Shown: piece after piece, positions 12,612-24,354 of the stretch
Numbering within the stretch: the stretch's first letter is position 1
Layout of the letters: each line of letters starts with the position of its first letter
Assembly (NCBI GenBank): GCA_013399305.1
Contig: VXAI01000378.1
Location: forward strand, 129,552 to 193,551
Reading direction: 5' to 3'
Length of the DNA: 64,000 bases
Source: Rostratula benghalensis
Lineage: Eukaryota > Chordata > Aves > Charadriiformes > Rostratulidae
The notes under the pieces: model-generated
What the model was told of the DNA's origin: nothing
The model's database searches: none
The model's input: the letters and a program-made list of their open reading frames with translations, nothing else
Position numbers and translations under genes: made by a program

Positions 12612-15600
12612 AAATAATCAGCTAGAAGCCCCTTTTGGGGCACTGAGAGCACCTGTCGGCCCTCGCTCTGTGCAAGCACAAGTCCAAGTGCTCTTATTAC
12701 ATGCTCTGTGGGAATTTCTTATCTGTATTTCCCAGGTGAGATTACTTGTGCAGTTACAGTTGCTACAGTATATATTTACCGTGGCCAGAGAACACACAAA
12801 AAAGCCCACTGAAACTTAGTTAAAGCTCAAGAGTCAAAAGTACTTTTATCCCCGATGGCCTTGTTTTCACGTGATGCCCCTCTTGCCCGAAGCACTTCTG
12901 TTTTATTAAATGTGGATTCCCTACCTCCTTGCATCACAACACACATCATCATTGGTCCTCCTCCCTTAACACCAAATTTTAGGAAACAGCCCTGTCCCTA
13001 CTGGCTGCAGAGTGGGGAGGGATGAGTGGGACTTGGCTGAGGTGGAAGGGAAGGGGAAAGGGAAGGGAAGGAGGAATGGCTGCTGAGCACACAGCATGCT
13101 CAGGGGAGCCCCAGAGAACAAATTCTTCCAGGCTGCCCCAGTTTAAGCATGAGGAGGATTTTTTTTCCCCCTCAAAATTCCTGATGCAGACCGTTCAACA
13201 TTTATTTATTTATTTAAAAATAAGTGAAGAAGAAAAACATGGTGCCTCCCTTGCTACCTGCACAAATAAAGGAAATTCCTTTTAGTTCACAATGCTGATA
13301 CACAATAGATAAGCAAAAATCCTGGATTACATGTAAATAAAATCTATGAGCAGAAAATTAATTAGGTCTACTTCCATATAACAGTTGTAATGACATTTAA
13401 ATGAGCATCTGCTCATTCAAGTAACTGTTAGAGCACTGCATTTTTGTATGAAAACTGAACAACATACAGACTCTTTGAACTCACTGATTTATAACCTTGT
13501 GGGAAAAAATCTCCCTCTGAAAATATGTAAAGGCAGCACTTGTTTTTCCTTTAAAAGTCCTCTTTAACAGTCTTTGTCATGAATACAGGTTCAGATTTGA
13601 GGAAATTAGATAACTAGATAACATACCTCTCCTGTCCTGTACTGGACAAAGAGAAAAAATACTCAGCTCCTGCATCTCCCTACTTTTTTTTTTACTTTTT
13701 TTTTTTCCAGGGTCTCATTTTAGATATAGTTTAGTACAAAGGTGAAATAACATAGTTGAGATACTTTTTAATTCTATGCAGCAAAGCAGTAATCTGTACT
13801 AATGTTAAAAAAAATAGGCAAAACAAGGCAAAAAACCCCAGTCCTAGAAGTATTTAAATGTGCTATACATCAAACTTTTAAACATCTAAACATTTGTGCT
13901 AAGTGCCTCTCTCAAAACTGTGATATATATGGAATTTGGATGGTTTGAAGCATGGGTCTTAGTCTCACATCACCCCTTGTTCATTATCATCTGTTTCCTA
14001 GCTGATAGGAGGAATGTCATGGATGGTTCAATGTTTATCTTCCTGAGAAACAGTTTAGTCGAGCTAATGTCTCAGTAATGGTAAGATTTGTTGTCAGAGA
14101 TTAGCATCAGAAGCACTGGTAAAAAAAATGTGTCACATCTACTCTCTTCCCCAGACCACATCCAGCTGGCAAAGTCTTTCCTCCTTTCTTGGGTCATTTG
14201 AATTTAAAGGATAAAAAGCAAAATAATAACCTCACTAGCCCTGGGTGCAAGAAAGAACACAATGTGAGACAGTGGACAGACAATAATAAACTGCCTTTTC
14301 CTGCATCTTCAGCAATGTCATTGGAGTGGGAATTCTCCAGCGAAATATGAAGGCTTCTCAGAACCCCATGTACAGCAGACCAAAGGTTGTTCCACCATTA
14401 GTTATGGATGACAGTGCCTTTTGCAACACTTGTGGTCTTTGCATCCACACATTCTGGGCATCCTACGTGTCCTGCAAGTACAGGTGTGACCCTGCAGATT
14501 TACAGCTGCTGTAGACTGAAGACATGTCTGTGAGCCAAAGCAGCTCTGCCCCTAAAGTTACCACTCTCTGCCTGTGCCAAATCCCTGCCAGAACAAAGCA
14601 ACCAACCGGACATTTCACAAGTGACACTCCTTCCTTTTCATCTTTCGGAGCTCAGTATTTTTAGCCGAAAGAAAATAAGAACTCGACCTCATATCCTCCA
14701 TCCTTGTCCCTGCTCAGATTATTTTGCAGGGCAAGGAAAAAATTAAGAGGCTGTTGCAGGGTGGCTACCCTACCACTACACTTCCCACTAGTAAGAATAA
14801 AAATGAGTCTTTGGCTAAAATACACACTTAGAATGGTAGCCAAGGGCACCAAAGTGCACTGCAAACAACTAATTTCTTTCTTCTCTTTTGAGAAGCAGCA
14901 GGACAAGGGTGGGCTTTCCCTCACCGTGGCCTGTTCTCCATCCCAGTCCCAAGGCTGCACAGTTTCTGTGCCCGGACTGGGTTTTAAAACCACAGCTGAG
15001 TCCTTTACAAAACAGACTTGAGTTCCCCATGGAAACAGTAATGAGAGGTGGGTCCCTGGGAGGACTTCCACAACTATCTTAGATACCCAGACCTGAATGG
15101 ATATGTATTTAGGTTGCTTTGTATATCTTTGGTACAGATGAAAGAAAATTACCACCACTGCCAGTGCTAGTGCTGTGTTTAAGTCATTTCTTTTGCTACA
15201 TACTACAACCATTATTTCTTCAGAAGAAATGTTGTTCCACTGCAGGACATTCCTGATGCTCAACAAGATAATTCAGTGCGCTCAAAGAAAAAAACAACCA
15301 TGGTGCAACCTGGTCTGAAATCCCGCTCTTCCTTTCAACAAATACAGTTATGTTTTGGGATCTTTTAAAGACATGTTGTCTTTGTTCCTGACAGATACAA
15401 TGTAAATTGTTTTCCCACCATGACAACCGTCATGCCTGCTAACTTGAGCATTTCAAGGATGTTGCTAGATTTTGATCCACAAAAAGGATATTATAAATAT
15501 AAGTAGGTACATTTATTCATGCCTCGGAGCTTATATTAGTTTGAAAAATAAGTAACCAGTAGTCAAGCTTTATGTGTTTTTAGATATACTAGTCTTAGAA

Positions 15601-18600
15601 TATTCCGGTTTATTGTTTTCTAACCTCTGCAAAATGCTACTTATTATGAAGAAAGTGAACAGAAGACAGGTTCTAGACCAGGATGGATTGAATTATGGAG
15701 AAGTGAAAATAAAAGAGCCTGGAGAGAAAAATAAGGCTTCAGGCAGTTGCAGTTGCAGTATGTTGATTACTCTGTTACTCAACTAGATATGTGTACGTCT
15801 TGATTCAAAATACACTGTTATTCCTTTGTGTACCCTTTCTACTGCCTGGAAACCAGCAACCAACAAAACCAGCAAAGGGATATTAGGGTGGCTTTGAATA
15901 CAGGGAAGTTGGAGGACTTTGGTAAGACTGCTCACGTTTCAGTGCCCGTAAGAAGATTGAAAAGCATCGATGGGAGGAAGAGAGTAAAACAGTAGGTGTA
16001 GGCTCCAAGAAGCCAGGTCTGGCAGAGGGATGACATGAGGAAAACCTAGGACCTTGTCAGTGCAGACACAAAATCTGAAACCATGTAAGCATGTAGCAGG
16101 TAGCTCTAGGGTCAAGTAAAAGCAAGAGAGGCGATGCTGGACAGACAGCACCCAGGTAGCCCAATCAGCCTGGAGAAGGGTGAGAAATGCTTACTGTCTC
16201 AGGGAGATGGCCCTTGCACCCCAAAGAGAGGGATGGGTTTTGTGGAAATGGTGAGACAGGGAGTGCCAGGATGTGACCCTAACCAAGCCACCACAGGAGA
16301 AGATCAGGGAAGACTGTAGGAGAGACACAGCAGGGCAGGAGGTGAGACTGTGAAACCAAATCATCAAGCAGGGATGCAAAAAGGGAGGCAGGGTGGGATT
16401 CACTTAGAAAGCTGAAGAAAACAAGGTCAAAAGCAAGATTAAAAGAAGATGTAATTTTAAAAGGAAAAAGAGACAAAAAAGGACAAGGTCAGTGGAAATT
16501 TTTGTGAGGAATCTCTTGATGCGGCATCAGACACAGAGAAAATGTATTAACTCAGGGCAGTGAGCTACATCACTTAAGGAGAACAGGGGCAGCCTGGCAT
16601 ATGTCTTTGAGGATGAAGCAGCAGAAAGGGGAGGCAAGGACGGGGAGTACAGGGGAGGAGGATGAAGCAAAAGGAGACAGCATGATCTTGATTGAGCAAA
16701 GCAGCTGAGTACAATGTGAAGAGGCTGAGCACTCTAATACGATCACTTGACTAAGCACCTTTTTGAATTAGGGCCTGCTTCAGGAGCCTTCCAGTCAAAG
16801 ATGGGAAGAAGCTGTGTCAACCATGCAGAACAAATGGTGGTTCAGCACGCAGAATGGAAATGAAATAGGAACTTCGGTGCCGACCCCAGAAGAGGTTCTT
16901 CTGAAACCCTCTAACTGTGATCGGCCACCTCACTTTGCAGAGGAAGCAGAAAAATGTTTTTACTTGCCCTACACACCTACTTCCAGCACGCAAGTGACCA
17001 TTTTAATTTAGGCCTCTACATTGTTTTGCCAGCACTGAATGTTGCACAAAAATGTAAGTAACTTCAGCTCCCTGTGAGGCAGTGCAAGTGGCTGAACTTC
17101 CCTTCACTAGCCAGAACTGCATCCATTAAATGTGTGAAATGCTAAAGGTAATGGTGTCCAACAATAGAAAATGAAGCAAAAGGAATTTAGATCAACCTCG
17201 TGAACCAGTTTGCCAAAATTATGGGGGGATGCTAGGGGAAAAGGACAATTAATACAGGGACAGATGGCTAAGCAAAAACAAAAGCCATTATCTGAAACCT
17301 GGCTAAGGAAAGCTTAGCAACTGATTGTTTAACAAAAGCAATTAAAGAACTTGATTAAATACAGTACAATCATGAGTTTGGATTCAAAGAAATAAGAAAA
17401 CAGAGGACTTGCCACCATTTGTGGCAGTATTAAATACTTGCTGTGTTCACATTAAATACTCAGTTGCACACATTTTATACATAATGGGCATTTTTTATCC
17501 CTGGTGGAAGATGAATTAAATAATGCACGCATATTCCAGACCAATAATAAGGGCTTAAGGGACTTGTCCAGTCTTAGAAAAAGGTAGTAGGACTCTGCAA
17601 GCAGTCTGCTGCTCAGATCTTCCTGAAGTACAACAGCCTTTCCCTCCCCTGTTTCCACCCCTCACTAACACATGCACACAAATAGTCCTGGAAAACCATA
17701 CTTGGACGAGAAGGCCAGTGCTTTGGTTGTGTCCTCACAAGGGTGAAGGGACTCCAGAACAGCAACATCATTTCCTGGAGGTACTCCACTTGTACCACCT
17801 TGGCTGATGGCCACCATGGAGCAAGGCTTAGGGGAACAGCGTGGGAAGTGGCCCAAAGGAGATAGGTCTTACATGTACTTAGCGTTGTGCCAGGAGAAGG
17901 ACCTTGCAAGCTCTGGTGACCCTTAGCAGCAGGAGAGTGTAGCGTGGGCTAGTGTGGCTCTGACAGCCCGGTGGCATCGCATTCGGACCCGGGCGCCCTG
18001 CAGTGCTCTCTGCCACGAAGCCCCTGTGGAAGTGCACTGGCGGGAGCCGCCGCTGCTCTGCGTGCTGAGAGCAGGCATGCGTATTGCACAGTGGAACCAC
18101 TCTGCCCCGTACGCTGGAGAATTAACCCCAAATAAACGTCTGAATCCCTGCCTCCAGCCTCAGTACAGGCACAGCTCTCTCAAGGCAGCACGGCATGAAA
18201 AGTTGCACAAGTCAAGGAAATGTAGCCTTCCACCAGCGTTACACAGCCCCCACAAAATGAGGGCCAAAACGGCCTGCCATCACTGGCTCGTAGGAGCAGT
18301 TTGAACCAATAGGCCTTATTCATACAAGCATGTTATGTTAAATTCTTTCTCCACACTTTCCCGGTAGTTTAATTATTTTAGTCACTCACTGACATGCATT
18401 GTTTCAATGTATCGCATCTCCATGGTGGCACCATCAGTTTGCAATAAAGGTTTCTTCAAGAAAAGAAACAGCTTCTTAATTTTTTTATTAAAAAAAAAAA
18501 GTTAATAATTACAGGAACACTGACAGTGTTGCTATAGTTACGACTATATCAGCCTTTCAGTTACAATTCCCCATTTTCAAGGGTCAGTTGCCAAAAATCC

Positions 18601-18983
18601 CACTGGGCAGAAGCCTGACACACATCTTAAGACATACATTAAACAAATGCATAAATAAAAATCGTCTGTTTCGCACTTGTGAACATTTTGATTCAAACCA
18701 GTCTTTCTAGATGATATTTTCAGCATCTGACAGCAGCGTGGGTTTTTTTAACATGTATCATTTTTGGCAGGCTGATAGCCTTTTGGGTGCCCCGGTGTCG
18801 TTGGCTGTTGCCACAGGGAAAGGAAGAAGAGCTACTGCTTTTTCCTCCAGCCATTTCATCTCCACACCCCCCGTCCCAGAAAGGAAACGATTCTGGATGT
18901 GCCCGCTACGCTCCCAACCAAACTTCCCGAGGATTTTTAGGCACAAAAGCTTGGCGCGCATGTGCAGCAGCTGGATTACCACA
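12612..18983. other. Intronic DNA: no recognised gene
   Basis: This is mostly AT-rich, with a purine-rich G/A tract at about 13045-13075 and a GC-richer patch at about 17950-18070. A 201-codon minus-strand open frame at 14661-15266 begins with TTG; its first ATG is about 18 codons in. It contains a hydrophobic run but resembles no family I know. Two shorter frames overlap it on the plus strand. I treat it as a chance open frame. Confidence 0.4.
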
Positions 18984-19095
18984 ATAGACCATAACGGCCC
19001 TAAGAGCCGTTACGGTATATCAAGTGAGTAAACCAAAAACTAAGAAGGATTTACACAATGACCATAGTGGCTCCCTGGGAGCCGTTACGGTCTAT
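18984..19095. repeat. Paired-hairpin inverted-repeat element (MITE-like or ancient conserved repeat)
   Basis: Two stem-loops lie about 70 bp apart. Hairpin 1 pairs ACCATAACGGC (18988-18998) with GCCGTTACGGT (19006-19016), 10 of 11 bases, around a 7-nt loop. Hairpin 2 pairs GACCATAGTGGCTCC (19060-19074) with GGAGCCGTTACGGTC (19078-19092) around a 3-nt loop; the stem has 12 Watson-Crick pairs, two G-T pairs and one A-C mismatch. The outermost arms also match each other as inverted repeats: ATAGACCATAACGGC at 18984-18998 against the complement of 19081-19095, 14 of 15. The right arms are identical in both hairpins. Most left-arm differences are CG to CA or TG, which fits CpG decay in an old element. 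No clear target-site duplication was found. I could not name the family. Confidence 0.7.
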
Positions 19096-21539
19096 CAGGT
19101 CAAAAATCCACTTTTTTAAAGAGCGCCTAAATATGTGTATACCTAACAGGGCCTTGAATCTCCAGAGCGACTATCACACACGTTTTTCAAAGTGAGCCAG
19201 AGAAGAGAAGAGAGGTTACATCAAACAACGTAAAGACATTTTTTTTTTTTTTTTACAATAAATAAAAGGCATATCATGCAAATTCTGAAGACCTATATTC
19301 AACGTGAAAGAAGTGCATGTTTAGTTGAGAAACAGGACATAATGCGATCTCTTCGTTATCAAAACACATCCTTTTAGTTTTGTTTTGTTTTGTTTTGTTT
19401 TAAAAAGGAGAGAATTAAATGAAAAAGGAAATCTCCCACCACCACCAATCATCTTTTTCAATAAAAGTTAGGTTTCACGAGGTATATAAAGAATGTAATT
19501 GCAGCTGGATTCTGAGTTGCAGTTCTGCTGCATTTCAAGGCTCCGGCCACAGCGCAAGTTAGTAACACAGCTCAGCTCTGCCTTTCTTTACTTCTCTCCC
19601 ATTGTGTCACAAAACGAACAAGTTATTCGAGACAGTCATTTTCTTTGCAAAAAGCCCCCTCTATTTTTTCTGAAAAGAAATCTGCAATAAATCATCAGCC
19701 TACTTACTTTTTCTTCTTCCCCTTCCTTTACATGCCATATTTGTTCCCGCAGCAAACCTGTAAGAGAACACTTTCTCTCTATGACCTGAGATAACGGTAA
19801 TGCTGAAAGAATGGCCTCACTTGTCAAAGATTAGAGGGCTGTCTGCAGCCAACACTCCTCTTTACTAGAGCCAAATAGGCCCAATAAATGCTAATACTCA
19901 GCATGACACATCGAGAACGTTAAGCCTCAACACTGACTAAGAAGAAAGTATCACAAATTTACTGAAATTATCTATAGCACAATAGAGAAGAGAAGGAATT
20001 AATCAAAGTCTCTCTCTTAATGCAATGCTTGATTGAACTATCCCAATCCCTTTTTAAATAGGATAACCTAGTGGCAAGTGACCCCGATGACACATCCTAG
20101 AGAGGTACACAAGTACCACTTGTTCGATTTTTTTTCTTTTATGACCTCATTAAGAAGGATTTTGAAGATTGTTCCTGAATATGAGAACAAAGTGTCTGAA
20201 GATATCTCTAGCTTTTTATGTCTTTAGCCTTTTGCCGTTGAAATGACTTTTGAATGAGTGTTTATAAACTAAGTACTTGCACAAGCAAAAAAAAAAAAAA
20301 GTCCTTAAAAATTAAATTGATGAAAGCTACCTTTTCTTAAATCCAAACACTAGCTAAGTCTCCAAGAAACAAGAAAGTTTTGCCAAGATGAACTCATGAT
20401 TGCATCTCCCCCCCCCCTCCCCGTTCTTTCTCTCTCTCTTTCCCTGTTACAGACTCCATTAATTAGATTTGGCGGCAGTTTCCCCTTCCTTATCAGGGAA
20501 GACAGAGTCTGCCAAATCTGCGAGTGTGAAAATACTCCATCGCCACTAACATTTTTTCCTAAGTGTTTGTTGATTCCACGCTTGGATTTAATACCAAGGA
20601 TTATATTTTACAACCAGAAACAAACAAACAGATTTATAACTGAAGACCGAAAGGCAAACAGCAAAAAAAAGCAAGCCAAGTACTGAACCTAAATGTAGCA
20701 TTTTTATTAACTTCTTAGAAACCAAATAACCTGGCATATTAGTGTGTGCATTCTGCAACAGACATTCAGCCCCATTGTACTACTTAGAAGAGAATAAAAA
20801 GAAACCCTACTGTTTGAAATCCAGCGGAACATCCCCACAACAGAGCACAACTGTTCCCTCATGCATGAATGGGAAGGAGATGAAAGAAAAGATGGACTTC
20901 TGAGGTACAGCAAAAAACAAAGACAACAAAAGTGCTGATCATGAGGGAATGACACAACTCATTGCTGCAAAAAGGATGAGAGAAAGGAGCTCAAACAATG
21001 GTGCAGACAGCTAAGTGACATGTAGAAGAATTGAAAAATCTACAGAAGTGTCTTTTCTTTCCACACTTGACGAGAAACAATTAAATGTTGGTACATCTGT
21101 CATAAAAAAGATAATTGAAACCTGTTACCATCATTATAGACGGTAACTTAACTACCAAAACTGTAACTGTCCAATTAAATGTTGCCCCCTCTGTTATCTA
21201 CACCACTTGCTAAAATGAAAAAAACCCAAACCTTTAATGCTTGTGATGGTTTACCACCAGTATAGCTGTTACAAGCCCTAGAGCTGAACTGGCACATTTT
21301 GAAAGGTAGGTATTTAGACTACAGGGTACCTAGGTCTATTTGTACACACACAGATGGGGGAAGGCAGGCATACACGGGTGCACGCAGGCTGACATGCGTG
21401 AGCGCACGCATTCATGCACGCGCTCTCGCACACCCACCAGCGAGGATGAATTTTGCAAACAGATGAGGTTTTTTGAAAAGGAATCCAAAAAAACCCCCGA
21501 GTAATTGCCAGAAGCCTCACTAGGTGTTTACTCCCCTGA
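19096..21539. other. Intronic DNA: no gene seen
   Basis: This contains a T run at about 19239-19254, a (TTTTG)n microsatellite at 19377-19401, an A run near 20287-20301 and a C/T-rich tract at about 20405-20445. At 21340-21430 an alternating purine-pyrimidine stretch rich in ACAC, GCACGC and TGCACG could favour Z-DNA. No coding or transposon signal was recognised. Confidence 0.45.
19377..19401. repeat. (TTTTG)n microsatellite
   Basis: Five tandem GTTTT units form a simple repeat. Low-complexity T/G strings of this kind recur in the window, for example at 26026-26060 and 52815-52885. Confidence 0.95.
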
Positions 21540-21837
21540 ACGTCCACCAGCTTGCAAAAACAACGCCGTGCTAAACTAATCCGCCGACTGTTGCTACTTG
21601 CTTGATAACGCGCAACATCCCACAAAACTGCAAAGCAGTTATTGACCCTGTCAGAATACCTGATTAATGGATAAACGCTGTAATTGATTAGCAGAGAAGT
21701 GTGAATTAAAACAGAATACAGCATCAATAATGAGCCGCCGACAAAAGGTAGCCGACATAAAATGTCAAATGGTAGCCCGCAGCCATATCTCATCAAAGAC
21801 ACGCATTTCTTAAAAACAGAAGAAAACACCACCCCCG
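21540..21837. other. Candidate conserved noncoding element
   Basis: This unique sequence has CpGs set in AT-rich DNA (GATAACGCGCAAC, GAGCCGCCGACAAAAGG) and homeodomain-like cores such as TGATTAATGG and TAATTGATTAG. Retained CpGs in AT-rich, non-repetitive DNA suggest constraint. The open frame covering it (21314-21874, minus) begins inside the adjoining poly-A/poly-T run and resembles nothing known. Texture only. Confidence 0.35.
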
Positions 21838-21865
21838 AAAAAAAAAAAAAAAAAAAAAAAAAAAA
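21838..21865. repeat. Poly-A run (28 nt)
   Basis: A pure adenine homopolymer. There is no recognisable retroposed body beside it, so it cannot be assigned to an element. Confidence 0.95.
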
Positions 21866-21899
21866 GCCCCACAAGTGCAGTGTCCTGTCCTCTGCATTC

Positions 21900-22900
21900 T
21901 TTAGGCTTTTCTCTTGGTAATGATTAAACCACCAGCAAAATGTTATGGGAACTACTCAGGAGTCTACCTTCATACATCAAGCCGGGCAAGGCAGTTAAAT
22001 GACTCCATTATCCTCCGGGCTTCTCTACCCTTAAAGAAATGCGCCACTCTCCATTTGATGCCGGTGAGCTGTGATTTCGGAGCGGCCCCAGAAGCACCCA
22101 AGGCTGCCTTCGGTGGGGTGTGCAGGCAAACCCCCCCAGTTCATAGGTACATCAAGGAGCCCCACAACGGTGTCACACCAAGGAGACAACTTGGAGCTAC
22201 AATCATCGCATTGTTAAACTCGTTTTCTGTTCCCTTAAGGGCCTTAGGAGGCCAAATGATCCCACTTTTGTTCCTTTTTCTTTCTCATTTAATCCTGCTC
22301 CAGGGCCCTACTTTGTGCCTGACATTATATGAAATAGATTATCTGGATTTTATACAGCACCCGTTCCTCTGCAGCAGGGAAAGGGAGTTTAATAACGCAG
22401 CGTCAGAAGCACCGAGTCGCTTCTTCCCATGGCACCTGCGTTGGCCTTCCCGTTTTTTAGGCAGGGCGCATCAGCCTGTGCATTAGGCAAGTCGACACAC
22501 CTAATGTAATGCCATCAGACACATCAAAGCTGTCTGGGTACAAGCAGAAGGAAACACTAGCTTGAGCAGAGCGCTTAATGCAATTAACGTTGCTCTGGCT
22601 TCCTGAGCTCGCTCGCTCAGAAGTCACTGAAGCATTTCTACGTGACGCTGCGTTGTATCCAGCAAACCTAGCCACAGCTCCAAATGGTTGTTGCTACAGG
22701 ATCTCTCGGAAGGCGCCTTTCCCCCCTTGAAGCTAAAAACCAGAAGGTGTTACACTGAAGATACCTGCTTGTCCTTTCCATGTGGAAAATACAAATAATG
22801 AAAAGCAAGAATGGCATTAATAGCCTGTAATAATTATCTCCCAATTGTCTTTAATCTGATTTTGTCAATTTGACGTCCATTTTACCTTCCTCTGAAAAAC
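21900..22900. other. Candidate conserved noncoding block
   Basis: About 1 kb of unique, mixed-composition DNA with scattered CpGs. The most enhancer-like parts are 22480-22670 (TTAATGCAATTAACG, a GAGCTCGCTCGCTC run) and 22780-22885 (AATAATTATCTCCCAATTG, TTTGTCAATTTGACG), which are dense in homeodomain-type ATTA/TAAT cores. The 190-codon open frame at 21914-22486 has no family resemblance and no splice structure that I could support. Confidence 0.35.
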
Positions 22901-24320
22901 ATCATGTACTTTTGTAACAGTCCTACAAGCTCACAGATACATATTCAGAGGTATGGTCCTTGAGAAATCCACATCTTTTGGGATCTTTCTTTTTTTTTGC
23001 ATCAGCTAACCACAAGACAATTCTTTGGCTGCCAAATGATTTTTCTGCTTTCTCAGCTGCTTTGGGACTGCTACCTTTTCAGTACTGTCATGACTTTTTC
23101 AGTTTAAATAATTTCCCAGCTCAGGAGTGGTTTTCATCCCACCTCACACTGGTAATCTAAAACATTACTGGTGTAAGTGATCCCTACTATCAGCTAAGAG
23201 AATCAGGTATTTCCAAAGAACGAGGCACCTAGCAAGCAGCTTGGTACCTTTGGGATTGAAGGACCTGCCCTCCAGATGCACCTCCCTCCCTTTACCGACT
23301 ACAGAAGTTATCCAAACAACTTGCACTTTGAAAGCCTCACAGGGGTTCTGTCTTAGCAATTTAAGATGATTGCAATTAAGGGCTTTTAACCCTTCTTACT
23401 GTATCGCAGTGTCCTCAGCAGCTCTTTATAAAGACAAGGGATGGAGAAACAAAGTGTGCTCTGATGGGCCCCCACTCCACTGCAGAACATCACCCATCCA
23501 GGATAAACTCCCTCAAAGGCACCTCTTTGCCCTAAAACATGGCTGGACAGAAGGAGGCACCAGTCACTGTGCCTATGAGCGTGTCCCAGGGAAGGGGAGC
23601 CTGGGTCCCCCATTTTGTCCAAGCTCTTTGGGGACCCTGCTCTCCAGGCTACCAGCTGTTTTGGGAATGGCTGAGGCATACGTACATTTTGAGCATATAG
23701 ACAGCCATTGGTACTTCTTTCTTGCTCAGCTTCAATAGGAGGAATATGGGATCCTCCTCCAAAACAGCAAATGGCCAGACAACTCATGCATTTTTGGAGT
23801 GGGGTTTTTGAACCCAGCCGATGGTAGGACTGAGCCCAGCTCTCGCTGTCCAGGTAGGTGGGGTAGCACTGGAATATCGGAAAGATGGTGGACCCCAAAG
23901 CACTCCTTTTTAAAGAAATATTCACTGACAACTCAGCTATTTCTTGGAATGACAGTTTTACTCACCTGTGTCCAGAGAGCCTGTTTGGGCCAGATCCTGA
24001 GTGCTGGGGGACAGCTGCCCATAATCCCAGTACAGAAGCTTGCAAACAAGAACGGGAGAGTTCACATCATCTGCAAATGTGTAGAAAATACCAACTTCCT
24101 ACTGCTTATTTTCAAACTGGAACCGTTTTTCAGAAATAAAATCTTGTCTCCTTTCCTTAGATGTTTTATATTGCACTTGTAAAATACGAAATCTTGATTT
24201 AACCTAAAAGCATAAAACATAGTTTGAGTAGCCCAAAAGAGGAGGCTACCAAAAATAATATTGAAAAGAGACAAAGTTACACCGATTTCAATGAAAGCAG
24301 GATTAGGCCCTTTAACATCC

Positions 24321-24354
<34 letters not shown>

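Noticed and set aside
14661..15266. A 201-codon minus-strand open frame with a hydrophobic stretch
   Set aside because: It starts with TTG, is overlapped by plus-strand frames, resembles no family, and has no supporting splice or promoter signals. A frame of this size is not surprising in 64 kb.
21314..21874. 186-codon minus-strand frame starting with a Phe run
   Set aside because: Its start lies in the poly-A/T homopolymer and its remainder shows no family resemblance.
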